Shown piece by piece: positions 43,082 to 52,659 of a stretch of 64,000 bases of DNA. Source of the DNA: Natronococcus occultus SP4 (GTDB lineage: Archaea; Halobacteriota; Halobacteria; Halobacteriales; Natrialbaceae); contig NC_019974.1 of NCBI RefSeq assembly GCF_000328685.1, positions 3,649,001 to 3,713,000 on the forward strand, written 5' to 3'. Both the position numbers and the translations under genes were made by a program. Positions within the stretch are counted from its first letter, which is position 1. Every line of letters starts with the position of its first letter. The notes beneath the pieces are model-generated. The model searched no databases, was not told the DNA's origin, and saw only the letters and a list, made by a program, of their open reading frames with translations.

Positions 43082-43759
43082 ATGAGCGAGCGAGAGCCAC
43101 CGGTCGACGACGAGCGCGAACCCGACCGCTCGTCGAACCCGAGCGACGACGTCGATCGGCTCCTCGAGCATCTGGAGGAGCTCGAGGAACTCGTCGACCA
43201 CCCCGACGAGCGCGAACAGGTCCGGAAGGCAATGCGAACGGCCCACCGCATCCCCGGGCTGGACGCGGTCGAGCAGGGGATCCGGAAGTACACGGCCCGC
43301 GACATGGCCGAGGCGTTCGTCGGCAGCATCCTGCTTGCGCTGCCGCTGCTCGTCGAGGACGGCGTCTTCGAGATCGCTGACCACTTCGTCACCACGACGG
43401 TGTCGGGGATCCCGGTCTTTCTCATCGCGAACGTCCTGTTCGTCGGCGTCCTCACGACCGGGTTGCTCTACTGGACCGACATTCGGGACGTCGACGTGAC
43501 GAGCCCGCTGTTCGGCGTCGTTCCGCGGCGCCTCGTGGGTGTGTTGGCGATCTCCTTTCTCACCGCGGCAGGACTGATGGTCATGTGGGGCCGGATCTAC
43601 GAGGAGGATCCGACGACCCTCGAGGCGTTCGCCCGGATCACGGTCATCTGGGCGGCCGGCGCGTTCGGCGCCGCGCTGGGCGACATCCTGCCTGGCGAAA
43701 GCGAGGGCCACGATGTCAGGCTCGACACGATCGACGACATCGTCGCGAGAGACCGGTAG
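43082..43759 (+). CDS. DUF2391 (TIGR02587-like) integral membrane protein
   Basis: The 225-residue protein has an acidic N-terminal coiled region (DDVDRLLEHLEELEELVDHP), then KYTARDMAEAFVGSILLALP, FEIADHFVTTTVSGIPVFLI and three further helices. It matches the DUF2391 family of predicted membrane proteins with unknown role. Same strand as DUF63; possibly one transcription unit. Confidence 0.85.
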   Translation: MSEREPPVDDEREPDRSSNPSDDVDRLLEHLEELEELVDHPDEREQVRKAMRTAHRIPGLDAVEQGIRKYTARDMAEAFVGSILLALPLLVEDGVFEIADHFVTTTVSGIPVFLIANVLFVGVLTTGLLYWTDIRDVDVTSPLFGVVPRRLVGVLAISFLTAAGLMVMWGRIYEEDPTTLEAFARITVIWAAGAFGAALGDILPGESEGHDVRLDTIDDIVARDR

Positions 43760-43828
43760 CGGTAGCCGAGGGTTCGCGCCCGTGGCGGATCGGGAACGAC
43801 TTACCGCCCCGAGATACAAGGGACGGGT

Positions 43829-44692
43829 ATGACAGCAGATTCGCCCGCGGAAGCGGGCTGGTTCGCCGATCTCGAGCCCGGTGACCGCGAGGACGCGGCC
43901 GCCGCGATCGCGGATGGAACGACACCGGAGCCCCGGGACTGGCCGAACCTGGCCGTCGAGGCGGGCTTCGCGAGCGACACGGCGGAGTACTACGACCGAC
44001 TCAAGGAGGCGACGACGACGGCGACCCGCGAGGCCGTCAAACGGGCCGAGCGGGCCGACGACCGACAGCTCGTCCACGCGGTGCGGACGATGGACGACTG
44101 TACGCGCACGGCCAACGAGCTCGCCGAACGGCTCGCCGAGTGGGCCGGCACGATCGATCCCGACGCGGGAACGGGCGTCGACTACGCCCGCGAACTCGCG
44201 GGCGACGAGGACGCCGTCGACCACCCCCGAGTTCGCTCGCTCGCCGAGCGGATCGCCGGACTGGCCGACGAGGCCGAGGCCCTGCGGGAGTACGTCGAGC
44301 GGGAGACCCCAACCGTCGCGCCGAACCTCGCGGCGCTGGCCGGCCCCGTGCTCGCGGCCCGGCTGATCTCGCTGGCCGGCGGGCTCGAACCGCTCGCGAA
44401 GCAACCCAGCGGAACCGTGCAGGTGCTGGGCGCCGAGGACGCCCTCTTCGCCCACCTCCGGGGGCACGCGTCCTCGCCGAAACACGGGATCATCTACACC
44501 CACGACGCGGTGCGGGGCACCCACCCCGACGAACGGGGCTCCGCGGCGCGGGCGGTCGCGGGCAAACTGGCTATCGCGGCCCGCGTCGACCACTACTCGG
44601 GCGAGCGCAAGCCAGAGCTCGAGGCCGAACTCGAGGAGCGCATCGAGACGATCCAGGCTCGAACCGACGACGACGGGGGTGACGGCGAGTGA
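43829..44692 (+). CDS. Nop5 (NOP56/NOP58 family) C/D box RNP protein
   Basis: The 287-residue protein has an N-terminal interaction domain, a coiled coil, and the Nop domain with PNLAALAGPVLAARLISLAG, LAKQPSGTVQVLGAEDALFA, and HGIIYTHDAVRGTHPDERGS. Nop5 bridges L7Ae-bound guide RNA and fibrillarin in the archaeal 2'-O-methylation complex. The next gene is fibrillarin, overlapping by 4 nt (GTGA), a conserved archaeal arrangement. Confidence 0.95.
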   Translation: MTADSPAEAGWFADLEPGDREDAAAAIADGTTPEPRDWPNLAVEAGFASDTAEYYDRLKEATTTATREAVKRAERADDRQLVHAVRTMDDCTRTANELAERLAEWAGTIDPDAGTGVDYARELAGDEDAVDHPRVRSLAERIAGLADEAEALREYVERETPTVAPNLAALAGPVLAARLISLAGGLEPLAKQPSGTVQVLGAEDALFAHLRGHASSPKHGIIYTHDAVRGTHPDERGSAARAVAGKLAIAARVDHYSGERKPELEAELEERIETIQARTDDDGGDGE

Positions 44693-45327
44693 GCGACCTT
44701 CCCGCGGGCGTCGAGCGCCGTCAGTTCGACGGTGACGAACAGCTCGCGACGCGGGGCGAGCCCGTCTACGGCGAGCCCACCGACGGCAAGTGGCGCGCCT
44801 GGAACCCGAACCGATCGAAGCTCGGCGCGATGCTCGCCCTCGGGATGGACACCGGTCTCGTCGGCGGGGACGACGAGACGGTGCTGTATCTCGGCGCCGC
44901 CAGCGGCACGACCGTCAGCCACGTCGCCGACGTCGCGGGTCCGACCTACGCCGTCGAGTTCGCCCCGCGTCCGGTCCGGGACCTCCTCGAGGCGGCCGAC
45001 TCCCGACCCCGCCTCTTCCCGCTGCTCGCGGACGCCCGGAAACCCGAGACCTACGCCCACGTCGTCGAGCGCGACGTTGACGTTCTCGTCCAGGACGTCG
45101 CGACCCGAGGGCAGGCCCGTGTCGCCCTCGAGAACGCACGCTTTCTCGCCGAGGACGGCCGACTGGTGCTCGCGGTCAAGGCCAGAAGCGAGGACGTCAC
45201 CCGCGAGCCCGGCGCCGTCTTCGCCGACGTCCGCGAGGAGCTGGCCGAGGGGTACGACGTCCTCGAGACGCAACGGCTCGACGACTACCACGCAGACCAC
45301 CTCGGGGTCGTCGCGCGCCCGCGGTAG
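44689..45327 (+). CDS. flpA: Fibrillarin-like rRNA/tRNA 2'-O-methyltransferase
   Basis: The 212-residue enzyme starts at GTG 44689 inside the Nop5 stop overlap. It has RAWNPNRSKLGAMLA, the SAM-binding motif VLYLGAASGTTVSHVADVAG, YAVEFAPRPVRDLL, DVLVQDVATRGQA and KARSEDVTREPGAVF. Together with Nop5, L7Ae and C/D guide RNAs it methylates ribose 2'-OH groups in rRNA and tRNA. Length and motif order are typical. Confidence 0.96.
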   Translation: MSDLPAGVERRQFDGDEQLATRGEPVYGEPTDGKWRAWNPNRSKLGAMLALGMDTGLVGGDDETVLYLGAASGTTVSHVADVAGPTYAVEFAPRPVRDLLEAADSRPRLFPLLADARKPETYAHVVERDVDVLVQDVATRGQARVALENARFLAEDGRLVLAVKARSEDVTREPGAVFADVREELAEGYDVLETQRLDDYHADHLGVVARPR

Positions 45328-45418
45328 TCGGCCGAGGACGCGTCGCGTGAACGGTATCCGCGCCAGACTGGTCAGTCGAACGGACCGTCATAGCAGAGGT
45401 AGATAAACCCCAGCCCGA

Positions 45419-45459
45419 ACCCGTTTTGCGGGTATTGCGAGCCTGCGGGAATTGCGCTC
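45419..45459. promoter_or_regulatory. Inverted repeats in the hcp upstream region
   Basis: The sequence acccg-ttttg-cgggt (45419-45433) forms a short hairpin, and cgagc/gctcg arms occur at about 45438-45459 between two attgcg-like repeats. They lie in the 166-nt gap between fibrillarin and hcp and could be a terminator plus an operator for a redox regulator. Confidence 0.3.
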
Positions 45460-45493
45460 GGCTGTTATGTGGTCGCCGTTCCGTGAGTCGAGT

Positions 45494-46825
45494 ATGGATT
45501 GCAACCAGTGCGAGCAAACGCCCGAGGGGGGCTGTACGGTTCGGGGCGTCTGTGGCAAGGAACCCGACATCAACGGGCTACAGGAGCTCGTCATCTACGG
45601 ACTCAAGGGGATCTCGGCGTACGCGACCCACGCCCGCGACATGGGCTACCGTGACCCCGACGTCGACGCCCTCGTCCACGAGGCGCTGTACTCGACGCTG
45701 ACCAACGTCAACTTCGACAGGGACGACCACGTCGACCTGGCGATGCGGGCCGGGAAGGCGGCCGTCGACGTGATGGAGCTGCTCGACGAGGCCCACACGA
45801 CCGAGCTCGGGGTGCCCGAGCCGACGGAGGTCCCCCAGAACACCGTCGAGGGCCACTCGATCCTCGTGACGGGCCACGACCTCTACGGACTCAAGCAGCT
45901 GCTCGAACAGACCGCCGAGGAACCGATCAACGTCTACACCCACTCGGAGATGCTGCCGGCTCACGGCTACCCCGAGCTCGCGACGTTCGACCACCTGAAG
46001 GGCAACGTCGGCGGTGCCTGGCACGATCAGCGGCTGCTCTTCGCCGAGTTCCCGGGCGCGATCATCGGCACGACGAACTGCGTCCAGCCGCCCACGGAGG
46101 AGTACCGCGATCGGTTCTTCACGACCGGGCTGACCGGTCTCGAGGACGTCGGGGCGCTCGAGGAGTACGACTTCGAGCCCGTGATCGAGAAGGCGAAATC
46201 GCTGCCGGCGGTCGACTGGGAGAGCGACGAGACCGTCACGACCGGGTTCCACCACGAGCCCGTCCTCGATCAGGTCGACGAGATCGTCGAGGCCGTCGAG
46301 TCGGGCAAGCTCCGGCGCTTCTTCGTCGTCGCGGGCTGTGACGGCCCGACGCCCGGGCGGGACTACTACCGCGAACTCGTCAAACAGATCCCCGACGACT
46401 GCGTCGTGCTGACGACCTCGTGCGGGAAGTTCCGGTTCAACGACCTCGAGATGGGGACCGTGCCCGGCACCGAGATTCCCCGCTACGTCGACCTCGGGCA
46501 GTGTAACAACTCGATCTCGACGGTGAAGATCGCGGGTGCGCTCGCGGAGGCGTTCGACTGCGGCGTCAACGACCTCCCGCTGTCGGTGGTGCTATCGTGG
46601 TTCGAGCAGAAGGCGATCGCCGTCCTGCTGGGCCTGCTCCACCTCGGCGTTGAGGACGTCCGGCTGGGGCCGACGGTGCCGGAGTTTCTCACCGAGTCGA
46701 ACGTCGAGCTGCTCCACGAGGAGTTCGGCCTGCAGCCGATCGGCGAGCCCGAGGCGGACCTCCGGGAGATGCTCGGCGAACCGGTGCCCGGCGCGGCGAC
46801 CGGGCCCTCGCCCGCGGACGATTAA
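45494..46825 (+). CDS. hcp: Hybrid-cluster protein (hydroxylamine/NO reductase), short class
   Basis: The start [20 protein letters not shown] at ATG 45494 places the four N-terminal Fe-S cysteines at residues 3, 6, 14 and 20. Hybrid-cluster ligands follow in the segments [47 protein letters not shown] and [10 protein letters not shown]. At 443 residues it is about 100 shorter than the roughly 540-residue E. coli type, matching the archaeal class that lacks a helical insertion. Hcp reduces NO or hydroxylamine and S-nitrosylation-related species. No hcr reductase gene is adjacent. Confidence 0.93.
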   Translation: MDCNQCEQTPEGGCTVRGVCGKEPDINGLQELVIYGLKGISAYATHARDMGYRDPDVDALVHEALYSTLTNVNFDRDDHVDLAMRAGKAAVDVMELLDEAHTTELGVPEPTEVPQNTVEGHSILVTGHDLYGLKQLLEQTAEEPINVYTHSEMLPAHGYPELATFDHLKGNVGGAWHDQRLLFAEFPGAIIGTTNCVQPPTEEYRDRFFTTGLTGLEDVGALEEYDFEPVIEKAKSLPAVDWESDETVTTGFHHEPVLDQVDEIVEAVESGKLRRFFVVAGCDGPTPGRDYYRELVKQIPDDCVVLTTSCGKFRFNDLEMGTVPGTEIPRYVDLGQCNNSISTVKIAGALAEAFDCGVNDLPLSVVLSWFEQKAIAVLLGLLHLGVEDVRLGPTVPEFLTESNVELLHEEFGLQPIGEPEADLREMLGEPVPGAATGPSPADD

Positions 46826-46922
46826 CCCGCGTCGAACAGTCGGGAACCGGCCGAAACGTCGAGCGCGCGTTCGCGATCCCGAGCCAAACGGTATTTATCG
46901 GCGCGGCCGAAACGTGGCACCG

Positions 46923-48005
46923 ATGGAACGCGGGTCGCCGGAATCGTTCACGCGCATGGGCACGCTCGGGATCGAGGAGGAGTTCTACGTCGTCGACGAG
47001 GGGGGCCGCCCGACCAGCGGCACCGACGAACTCGTCTACGAACACGATCCCCCCGAGATCCTCGAGGGGCGACTCGACCACGAGCTGTTCAAGTTCGTTA
47101 TCGAGACCCAGACCCCGCTGATCGAGGAGCCAAGCGACGCCCGCGAATCGCTGCTCGAGGTCCGGGAGGCGCTGACCGACCATGCCGAGGCCCACGGCTA
47201 CCGGATCGCCGCGGCGGGACTCCACCCGCTCGCGAAGTGGCGCGAACTCGAACACGCAGAGAAACCCCGGTATCGCTCCCAACTCGAGCGTATCCAGTAC
47301 CCCCAGCACCGTAACACGACCGCGGGGCTGCACGTCCACGTCGGCGTCGACGACGCCGACAAGGCGGTCTGGATCGCAAACGAGTTGCGCTGGTATATGC
47401 CCGTGATGCTCGCGCTCTCCGCCAATTCGCCGTACTGGAACGGGTTCGACACCGGGCTCCAGTCGGCCCGCGCGAAGATCTTCGAGGCCCTGCCTAACAC
47501 CGGGATGCCGACCGCCTTCGAGGACTACGCGGCGTTCGATCGGTTCGAGCGCCGAATGCTCGAGACCGACGCGATCGAGGACCGGGGCGAGCTCTGGTAC
47601 GACGTCCGTCCCCACACCGCCCACGGCACCGTCGAGCTGCGAACGCCCGACGGGCAGGCCGACCCCGACGTCGTGCTGGCGTTCGTCGAGTACGCCCACG
47701 CCCTGGTCGACGTCCTCGCCGAGGAGTACGAGGACGGAACCCCAGGCCACGACCACCGACGGGAGCTGCTCGACGAGAACAAGTGGCGCGCGATCCGCCA
47801 CGGACAGGACGTCTCGCTCATCGATCGGGATCTCGATGGGACCGTCGACCTGGGCGAACTCGTCGACCGGGAGTGCGAACGGCTGGGGATCGACGGGATC
47901 CGGGAGGTCTACGAGCGCGAGAGCGGTGCCGAACGCCAGCGACGCCTGCGCGAGAAGGAAGGATCCGACGCACTCTGCGAGTCGCTGCTGCTCGAGACGC
48001 ACTGA
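46923..48005 (+). CDS. gshA: Glutamate-cysteine ligase (haloarchaeal GshA)
   Basis: The 360-residue enzyme starts [23 protein letters not shown]2-type signatures are [50 protein letters not shown] and [20 protein letters not shown]. It makes gamma-glutamylcysteine, the main low-molecular-weight thiol of haloarchaea; no glutathione synthetase is present. A TATA-like box (gtatttatc, 46891-46899) lies about 28 nt upstream. It follows hcp by 97 nt. Confidence 0.94.
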   Translation: MERGSPESFTRMGTLGIEEEFYVVDEGGRPTSGTDELVYEHDPPEILEGRLDHELFKFVIETQTPLIEEPSDARESLLEVREALTDHAEAHGYRIAAAGLHPLAKWRELEHAEKPRYRSQLERIQYPQHRNTTAGLHVHVGVDDADKAVWIANELRWYMPVMLALSANSPYWNGFDTGLQSARAKIFEALPNTGMPTAFEDYAAFDRFERRMLETDAIEDRGELWYDVRPHTAHGTVELRTPDGQADPDVVLAFVEYAHALVDVLAEEYEDGTPGHDHRRELLDENKWRAIRHGQDVSLIDRDLDGTVDLGELVDRECERLGIDGIREVYERESGAERQRRLREKEGSDALCESLLLETH

Positions 48006-48111
48006 CCGAATTTTTCGTTCGTCCGTTCGCGGACAGCGATCAGCGCAGCGTCCGCGGCGCCCCGCGTGCAGCGTCCGAATCACTATGTGATCCCGTCGGA
48101 TACGACGAGCC

Positions 48112-49305
48112 ATGAACGTCTACCGGACCCGAGCGGGACTCCGCCACCAGTTCCGCGACGTCCTGAACTTCTACTATCCGGCCTGTATCGACACGACGGT
48201 CGGCGGGTACGTCGCCCAGCTCGACGAACGCGACGGCCACATCTACGACTCGCGGACGAGACACCTCGTCGCGACGGCGCGGGGCGTCCACAACTTCAGC
48301 CTGGGCGTCCTCGCCGACGGCCCCGACTGGTGTCGGTACGCCGCCGAACACGGCCTGCGATTCCTCTCGACGGCCCACTGGGACGCCGACCGCGAGGGGT
48401 ACGACTGGCTGCTCGACAGCCGGGAGTCGACCGACCGCACCCGCTACTGTTACGGCCACGCCTTCGTCCTGCTGGCCGGGGCGCGAGCTCTGCAGGCCGG
48501 AATTCCCGGCGCCCGGGCAGAGCTCGAACGGGTGTTCGACGTCCTCGAGGAGCGGTTCTGGGAGCCCGAGCACGGCCTGTACGCGGACCGGGCCTCGCCT
48601 GACTGGGCGCTCGCGAGCTACCGCGGTCAGAACGCGAACATGCACGCCTGCGAGGCGCTGCTCGCGGCCTACGAGGCCACCGGCGAGGACCGCTTCCTCG
48701 AGCGTGCGACCACGGTCGCCGACCGCTTTACCCGTGAGGTGACGAGCGCGACCGACGGCCTGCTGTGGGAACACTACACCGAGGACTGGGAGCCCGATCT
48801 CTCGTACAACGAGGACGAGCCCCGCCACCAGTTTCGTCCGCCGGGCTACCAGCCGGGCCACCACGCGGAGTGGGCGAAGCTGCTCGCCCTGCTCGACGAC
48901 CACGGGTCGGCGTCGTGGCCCCTCGAGCGCGCTATCGAGCTGTTCGACACCGCGATCGAGCTCGGCTGGGACGAGGAGTACGGCGGGCTCTACTACACGG
49001 TCGCGGCCGACGGCGAGCCGATCGTCCCCGACAAGTACGGCTGGGTCCACACGGAGGCCATCGGCGCCAGCGCCTTGCTCGCCCCGCACGACGAGGCGTA
49101 CGCCGACTGGTACGACCGCCTCTGGGAGCACTCGGTCGAGCACCTCCGGAATCCCAAGTACGGCAACTGGTACGAGCGCCTGACCCGCAGCCACGAGCGC
49201 GACGATCCGAACCGCGGGACGGCCGTCGAACCGGGCTACCACCCGCTGACGAACTGCTGGCTCGCGATGGACGTCCTCGAGGACGAGCCAGCCGCCTTCG
49301 AGTGA
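48112..49305 (+). CDS. AGE family epimerase/isomerase
   Basis: The 397-residue protein starts MNVYRTRAGLRHQFRDVLNF and shows the (alpha/alpha)6 barrel patterns of N-acylglucosamine 2-epimerase and cellobiose/mannose epimerases: GGYVAQLDERDGHIYDSRTR, RYCYGHAFVLLAGARAL, YRGQNANMHACEALLAAYEA, FRPPGYQPGHHAEWAKLLAL and KYGWVHTEAIGASALL. Conserved His residues in NMHACEA and GHHAEW are the general acid/base candidates. The sugar substrate is unknown. Confidence 0.92.
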   Translation: MNVYRTRAGLRHQFRDVLNFYYPACIDTTVGGYVAQLDERDGHIYDSRTRHLVATARGVHNFSLGVLADGPDWCRYAAEHGLRFLSTAHWDADREGYDWLLDSRESTDRTRYCYGHAFVLLAGARALQAGIPGARAELERVFDVLEERFWEPEHGLYADRASPDWALASYRGQNANMHACEALLAAYEATGEDRFLERATTVADRFTREVTSATDGLLWEHYTEDWEPDLSYNEDEPRHQFRPPGYQPGHHAEWAKLLALLDDHGSASWPLERAIELFDTAIELGWDEEYGGLYYTVAADGEPIVPDKYGWVHTEAIGASALLAPHDEAYADWYDRLWEHSVEHLRNPKYGNWYERLTRSHERDDPNRGTAVEPGYHPLTNCWLAMDVLEDEPAAFE

Positions 49306-49636
49306 CGGCGGTTTCGATCGATCGAGCGGGCGGGCGCTGCACAACCGACGGATCGAGGACGAAGCGGAGCTGCTCGAACCGCGGATCTGAGCCGTCCGCT
49401 CGAGAGCTACTGGCCTCCGATCGCCGGACCCACGATTTCAGTAATACGCTCGCACAGCGAGAGTTGACGATCGAGGTTCTCCGTTCCCCCACTGTTTCCA
49501 GTGAGGCTGTTGTCGAGAGTAGTCTGAGCGATAGTGAAAGAATGGGAAGAGAGTGTCTTGGAATTCTGTTACGTGCTCGCTCGAGGGTCCCGCAAAGGTT
49601 TATCCATACACGCGGTCTCGTGAACACGAGAGGGAC
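49306..49636. other. 331-nt intergenic region, no gene supported
   Basis: The region between the AGE epimerase and the regulator gene is richer in A+T than its surroundings toward its 3' end. A TATA-like box (gtttatcca, 49598-49606) lies about 35 nt before the regulator ATG. No conserved ORF, repeat or RNA structure could be supported. Confidence 0.4.
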
Positions 49637-50230
49637 ATGGCTTTAGACGACACTGACGACCGTTCGGGCGAGGACGTGATCGGGGACGACGAACGACCCG
49701 CGGTCGACGGGATGGATCGAGCGGCGACCGTCGAGGAGGTCGACCAGCGCATCGTCGATCTGCTCTCGTGGATTCTCGATACGGAGACCCGCGCGAAGAT
49801 CTACGTCCACCTGCTGGCAAGCCCCGGCAGCACCTCCGAGGAGGTCGCGAAGGGGACCGGGCTCTACCCGAGCACCGTCCGGGAGGCGCTGGCGGAGCTC
49901 CACGAGGAAGAGCGCGTCAGCCGGGAGAAACGCGAGAGTCAGGGAGCGGGGAACAACCCGTACGAGTACACGGCGATCCAGCCCAGCGAGCTCGTCGGCG
50001 GCGTCGTCGATCAGGTCCAGCGCGAGCTCAACACCATCTTCACGCTCGATCGCGTCCTCGACCGGAACGACGCGCTCGAGGAGGCCGAACTCGAACCGGT
50101 GACGATCACGGTCGACGACGGCGACGCGACGGACGACACCGATCCGATGGCTCTCGAAGACGACATGGACATCGATCCGAGCGACGAGACGGAGAGCGAC
50201 GACGGCGATTCCGCGGAGACGGACCGGTAG
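49637..50230 (+). CDS. Winged-helix transcriptional regulator (TrmB/ArsR-like HTH)
   Basis: The 197-residue protein starts at ATG 49637 (MALDDTDDRSGEDVIGDDER). A winged helix spans about residues 38-120: RIVDLLSWILDTETRAKIYV, GSTSEEVAKGTGLYPSTVRE (recognition helix), and a wing with VSREKRESQGAGNNPYEYTA. A helical dimer segment (VVDQVQRELNTIFTLDRVLD) and a very acidic C-terminal tail follow. Its target is unknown; the flanking genes are candidates. The stop is 3 nt from the convergent M24 gene. Confidence 0.87.
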   Translation: MALDDTDDRSGEDVIGDDERPAVDGMDRAATVEEVDQRIVDLLSWILDTETRAKIYVHLLASPGSTSEEVAKGTGLYPSTVREALAELHEEERVSREKRESQGAGNNPYEYTAIQPSELVGGVVDQVQRELNTIFTLDRVLDRNDALEEAELEPVTITVDDGDATDDTDPMALEDDMDIDPSDETESDDGDSAETDR

Positions 50231-50233
50231 CCC

Positions 50234-51328
50234 TCAGTTTTCTTCGAGTCCGAGCACGGCGGGTCGCTCGAGTTCGAGTTCGTACTCGCCGACGGCGGTC
50301 GTCGACAGGGTCGGCCACTCTCCGGTACTCGTGAGCGGCTCGATCTCGTCGTCGACCAGCACGGTATCCTCGCTTTTCGCGCCCTGGACCGTTGGGTTCC
50401 AGGCGTAGGCCATCGGCGTCCGGACCGTCGCGTCGTGGTCGGGGGTCGCGATCCACTCCCGCCCGGCGAAGCCGGCGGCGCCGCCCTGGTGGTGGTGCTC
50501 CCACTCGCCGTCGTACCCGACGCCGTCGTAGGCCTCCCGGATCGCGTCGAAGACCGCACCCGCAGTTCCGTCCGTCCTCGCGGCCTCGTGTGTCGCTGCA
50601 AGCGCCGTCGTCTCGACGCGAGTCGCAGCGCGGTGGCGCTGCTCGAGCCAGCTCGGCGGATCGAAGGCGACGGCGCGGGTACAGCTCGCGTGCAGGCCGT
50701 GGCGCTCGGCGGTCACCGAGACGAGAACGTAGTCGTCCAGCTCCGCCTCGGTCGGGGTGTAGTGGCGGTACTGGCGTGCGCGCTCGCCGCCGCCGACGAG
50801 GACGACGGGCGTCTCGATCTCCCGCGCCGAGAGCGCGACCCGCAGCGCCGTCGCGACCTCCCGTTCGGTGTCGTCGGGCTCGAGCTCCCGGCAGACTGAC
50901 TCGAGCGCACCTGCAGTTTCCCGCCCGAGATCGCGGTAGCGCTCGCGGTCGCGCTCGGTTAGGGGCTGGCGCAGCGCCGTCGGGTCGACAGGTTCGAGCC
51001 CCGGGACGTCGATATCGGCTGCGGCGCGTTCGTCCTCCATGCGGTCGGCGATCGCCTCCACGAGCGAGGCGTCGTACCAGGGGAACCGTTCGACGGCGAC
51101 GTCCTCGAGGTCGGGCAGCTCCTCGGCCGCGATGCGGTCGGCCTCGATGGTGTCGGTCAGCACACGGAACTCCTCGTCGAAGCCGACGGCCGCGACGCCG
51201 GCGTCGCCCTCCCGGTCGACGACGTTGTCGCCTCCGGTGAGCCAGGCGAAGGAGTTCGGTCGAGCGAACCAGATCGAGTCGAGCTCGCGGCGGTCGAGCG
51301 CGCGCTCGAGTCGGGTGCGTTTGTCCAT
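50234..51328 (-). CDS. M24 (creatinase/aminopeptidase P fold) protein, probable non-metal member
   Basis: From ATG 51328 the 364-residue protein starts MDKRTRLERALDRRELDSIW with an N-terminal creatinase-like domain (FARPNSFAWLTGGDNVVDR). The C-terminal pita-bread domain includes RERYRDLGRETAGALESVC and HHHQGGAAGFAGREWIATPD. The usual two metal-ligand Asp positions (DxGxxxxGYxSDxTR in peptidases) read VSVTAERHGLHASCTRAVAF, with no Asp. This suggests a metal-free, possibly non-peptidase member. A GAKSEDTVLV segment keeps the terminal Glu region. Confidence 0.85.
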   Translation of the reverse strand: MDKRTRLERALDRRELDSIWFARPNSFAWLTGGDNVVDREGDAGVAAVGFDEEFRVLTDTIEADRIAAEELPDLEDVAVERFPWYDASLVEAIADRMEDERAAADIDVPGLEPVDPTALRQPLTERDRERYRDLGRETAGALESVCRELEPDDTEREVATALRVALSAREIETPVVLVGGGERARQYRHYTPTEAELDDYVLVSVTAERHGLHASCTRAVAFDPPSWLEQRHRAATRVETTALAATHEAARTDGTAGAVFDAIREAYDGVGYDGEWEHHHQGGAAGFAGREWIATPDHDATVRTPMAYAWNPTVQGAKSEDTVLVDDEIEPLTSTGEWPTLSTTAVGEYELELERPAVLGLEEN

Positions 51329-51468
51329 GACAAGCGCTATCGGGGGACGAGCCTTGAATCCGACGAACCAGTTCGGTCCGTGCGCAGCGAACCGGACGAA
51401 TCCGCGACGGCTCGGGCTCGACTCGGGAAATCTAAATACGGGTGGTCCTAACCCCCGCCAGAACGCCC

Positions 51469-52341
51469 GTGTCGACCCACAGCCACACCTCCGGTCTCGG
51501 ACTGCGCCCGCTGATCGCTCGCGTTGGCTTCCCGCATCTGCTCGCGGCGACGCTGACGCTGGTCGCAGCGACGATCCTGCTCGGCGTCGCGGCGAAAGCA
51601 ACCGGTGCGGGACTGGCCTGCGAGGCGAACTGGCCCCAGTGTGACGCCGGCCCGTACAACCTGTTGCCCGCGAACCTGCCGAGTTTCTACGAGTGGTTCC
51701 ACCGCTTCGTCGCGATGTTCGCCGGTTTCGCCATCATCGGCTCCGCGGTCGCGGCCTGGCGCTCGCCGTCGATCGACAAGCGCGTCACGGCGCTGGTCGT
51801 CGGCGGGATGATCCTGACGCCGATCCAGGTCGTTCTGGGTCGCGAGACGGTTACCCAGTACACGATGGACATCCTCTCACTGCACTTCTGGACTGCAGTG
51901 GTGATCTTCACGATGTTCGTCGTCGCGACCGTGCTGGTCTGGGCGGCCTCGCTGCGAGCGAGCCACGTCACCGCGGCGCTTGGCGTCGGCGTCCTCGCCC
52001 TGCCGGCCCACGTCGCGCTCAGCCCGACCGATCTGAGCCTCGTCTCGAGCTACTCGCCGACGGTCCAGCTGCTCCAGTACGGCGTGACCCTCGCCCTGCT
52101 TGCGGCGGTGATCGTTGCCGTGATGGGCGGTCGCTGGCGCTTCGACGACGGCCCGCTGCTGGGGCTGCTTTCGGTGTCGGCGGTTCTGGCGCTCGTGGTC
52201 ACCTACCTCGGTCGCCAGGCGGTGATGACCTACAGTCCGCTGCTTGACGATCTCTATCTGGTCGCCGCGCTGGCGCTGCTGGTCGCCTTCGTCGTCGGGA
52301 TCTGGAGGAGCCGATCCGCGACTGGCGCTCGAGACGCCTGA
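51469..52341 (+). CDS. ctaA: COX15/CtaA heme A synthase family protein
   Basis: The 290-residue membrane protein probably starts at GTG 51469 (MSTHSHTSGLGLRPLIARVG), since a TATA-like box (ctaaatacg, 51432-51440) lies about 33 nt upstream. It has eight hydrophobic helices, the Cys pair region GAGLACEANWPQCDAGPYNL, the heme-ligand His motifs EWFHRFVAMFAGF and LSLHFWTAVVIF. It oxidises the C8 methyl of heme O to heme A for aa3-type oxidases. In this family later helices usually carry two more histidines; they are not seen clearly here. Confidence 0.9.
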   Translation: MSTHSHTSGLGLRPLIARVGFPHLLAATLTLVAATILLGVAAKATGAGLACEANWPQCDAGPYNLLPANLPSFYEWFHRFVAMFAGFAIIGSAVAAWRSPSIDKRVTALVVGGMILTPIQVVLGRETVTQYTMDILSLHFWTAVVIFTMFVVATVLVWAASLRASHVTAALGVGVLALPAHVALSPTDLSLVSSYSPTVQLLQYGVTLALLAAVIVAVMGGRWRFDDGPLLGLLSVSAVLALVVTYLGRQAVMTYSPLLDDLYLVAALALLVAFVVGIWRSRSATGARDA

Positions 52342-52490
52342 TCGCTCTCCTCTCGCTTCTCGGTCGTTGAGAAGACGGGTTCGTTTTTGATCTGTTTCGT
52401 GACTCTTGATCGGTCGATTCGGTACACGGAGAGTGCGTATGGAGCGGAGCGGGTCGGAGAAGCGTACGCCGAGCGAAGCGAGGCGTTTCA

Positions 52491-52527
52491 CCGACGGCGA
52501 GCCGGATGGGCGAGCCGTCGGCTTTTT
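52491..52527 (+). terminator. Hairpin followed by T-run downstream of ctaA
   Basis: Arms ccgacggc (52491-52498) and gccgtcgg (52514-52521) pair perfectly and are followed by cttttt. This is the most terminator-like structure in the 318-nt gap after ctaA, although it lies 150 nt past the stop. Confidence 0.4.
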
Positions 52528-52552
52528 CATCGAAGTTTTTGCCGGGGGTTGA

Positions 52553-52575
52553 GGCTGACGCCTTCGGCGTCAGCC
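52553..52575. repeat. Strong palindromic hairpin in the ctaA downstream gap
   Basis: ggctgacgcc-ttc-ggcgtcagcc is a 10-bp perfect stem with a tiny loop. It lies between ctaA and the convergent membrane hydrolase gene. It may stabilise or terminate transcripts or be a dispersed repetitive element. Confidence 0.4.
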
Positions 52576-52659
52576 GATGCCCTCGGTAAAAAAGTTCGCT
52601 ATGCGTAACCCAATCTTCACCAGAGTATCAAATAGAGAAATTAGTACGATCGTTTGCTG

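Noticed and set aside
49306-49636. Possible degraded transposon between AGE epimerase and the regulator
   Set aside because: Lower GC near its 3' end was noted, but no inverted repeats or transposase-like frame support it.
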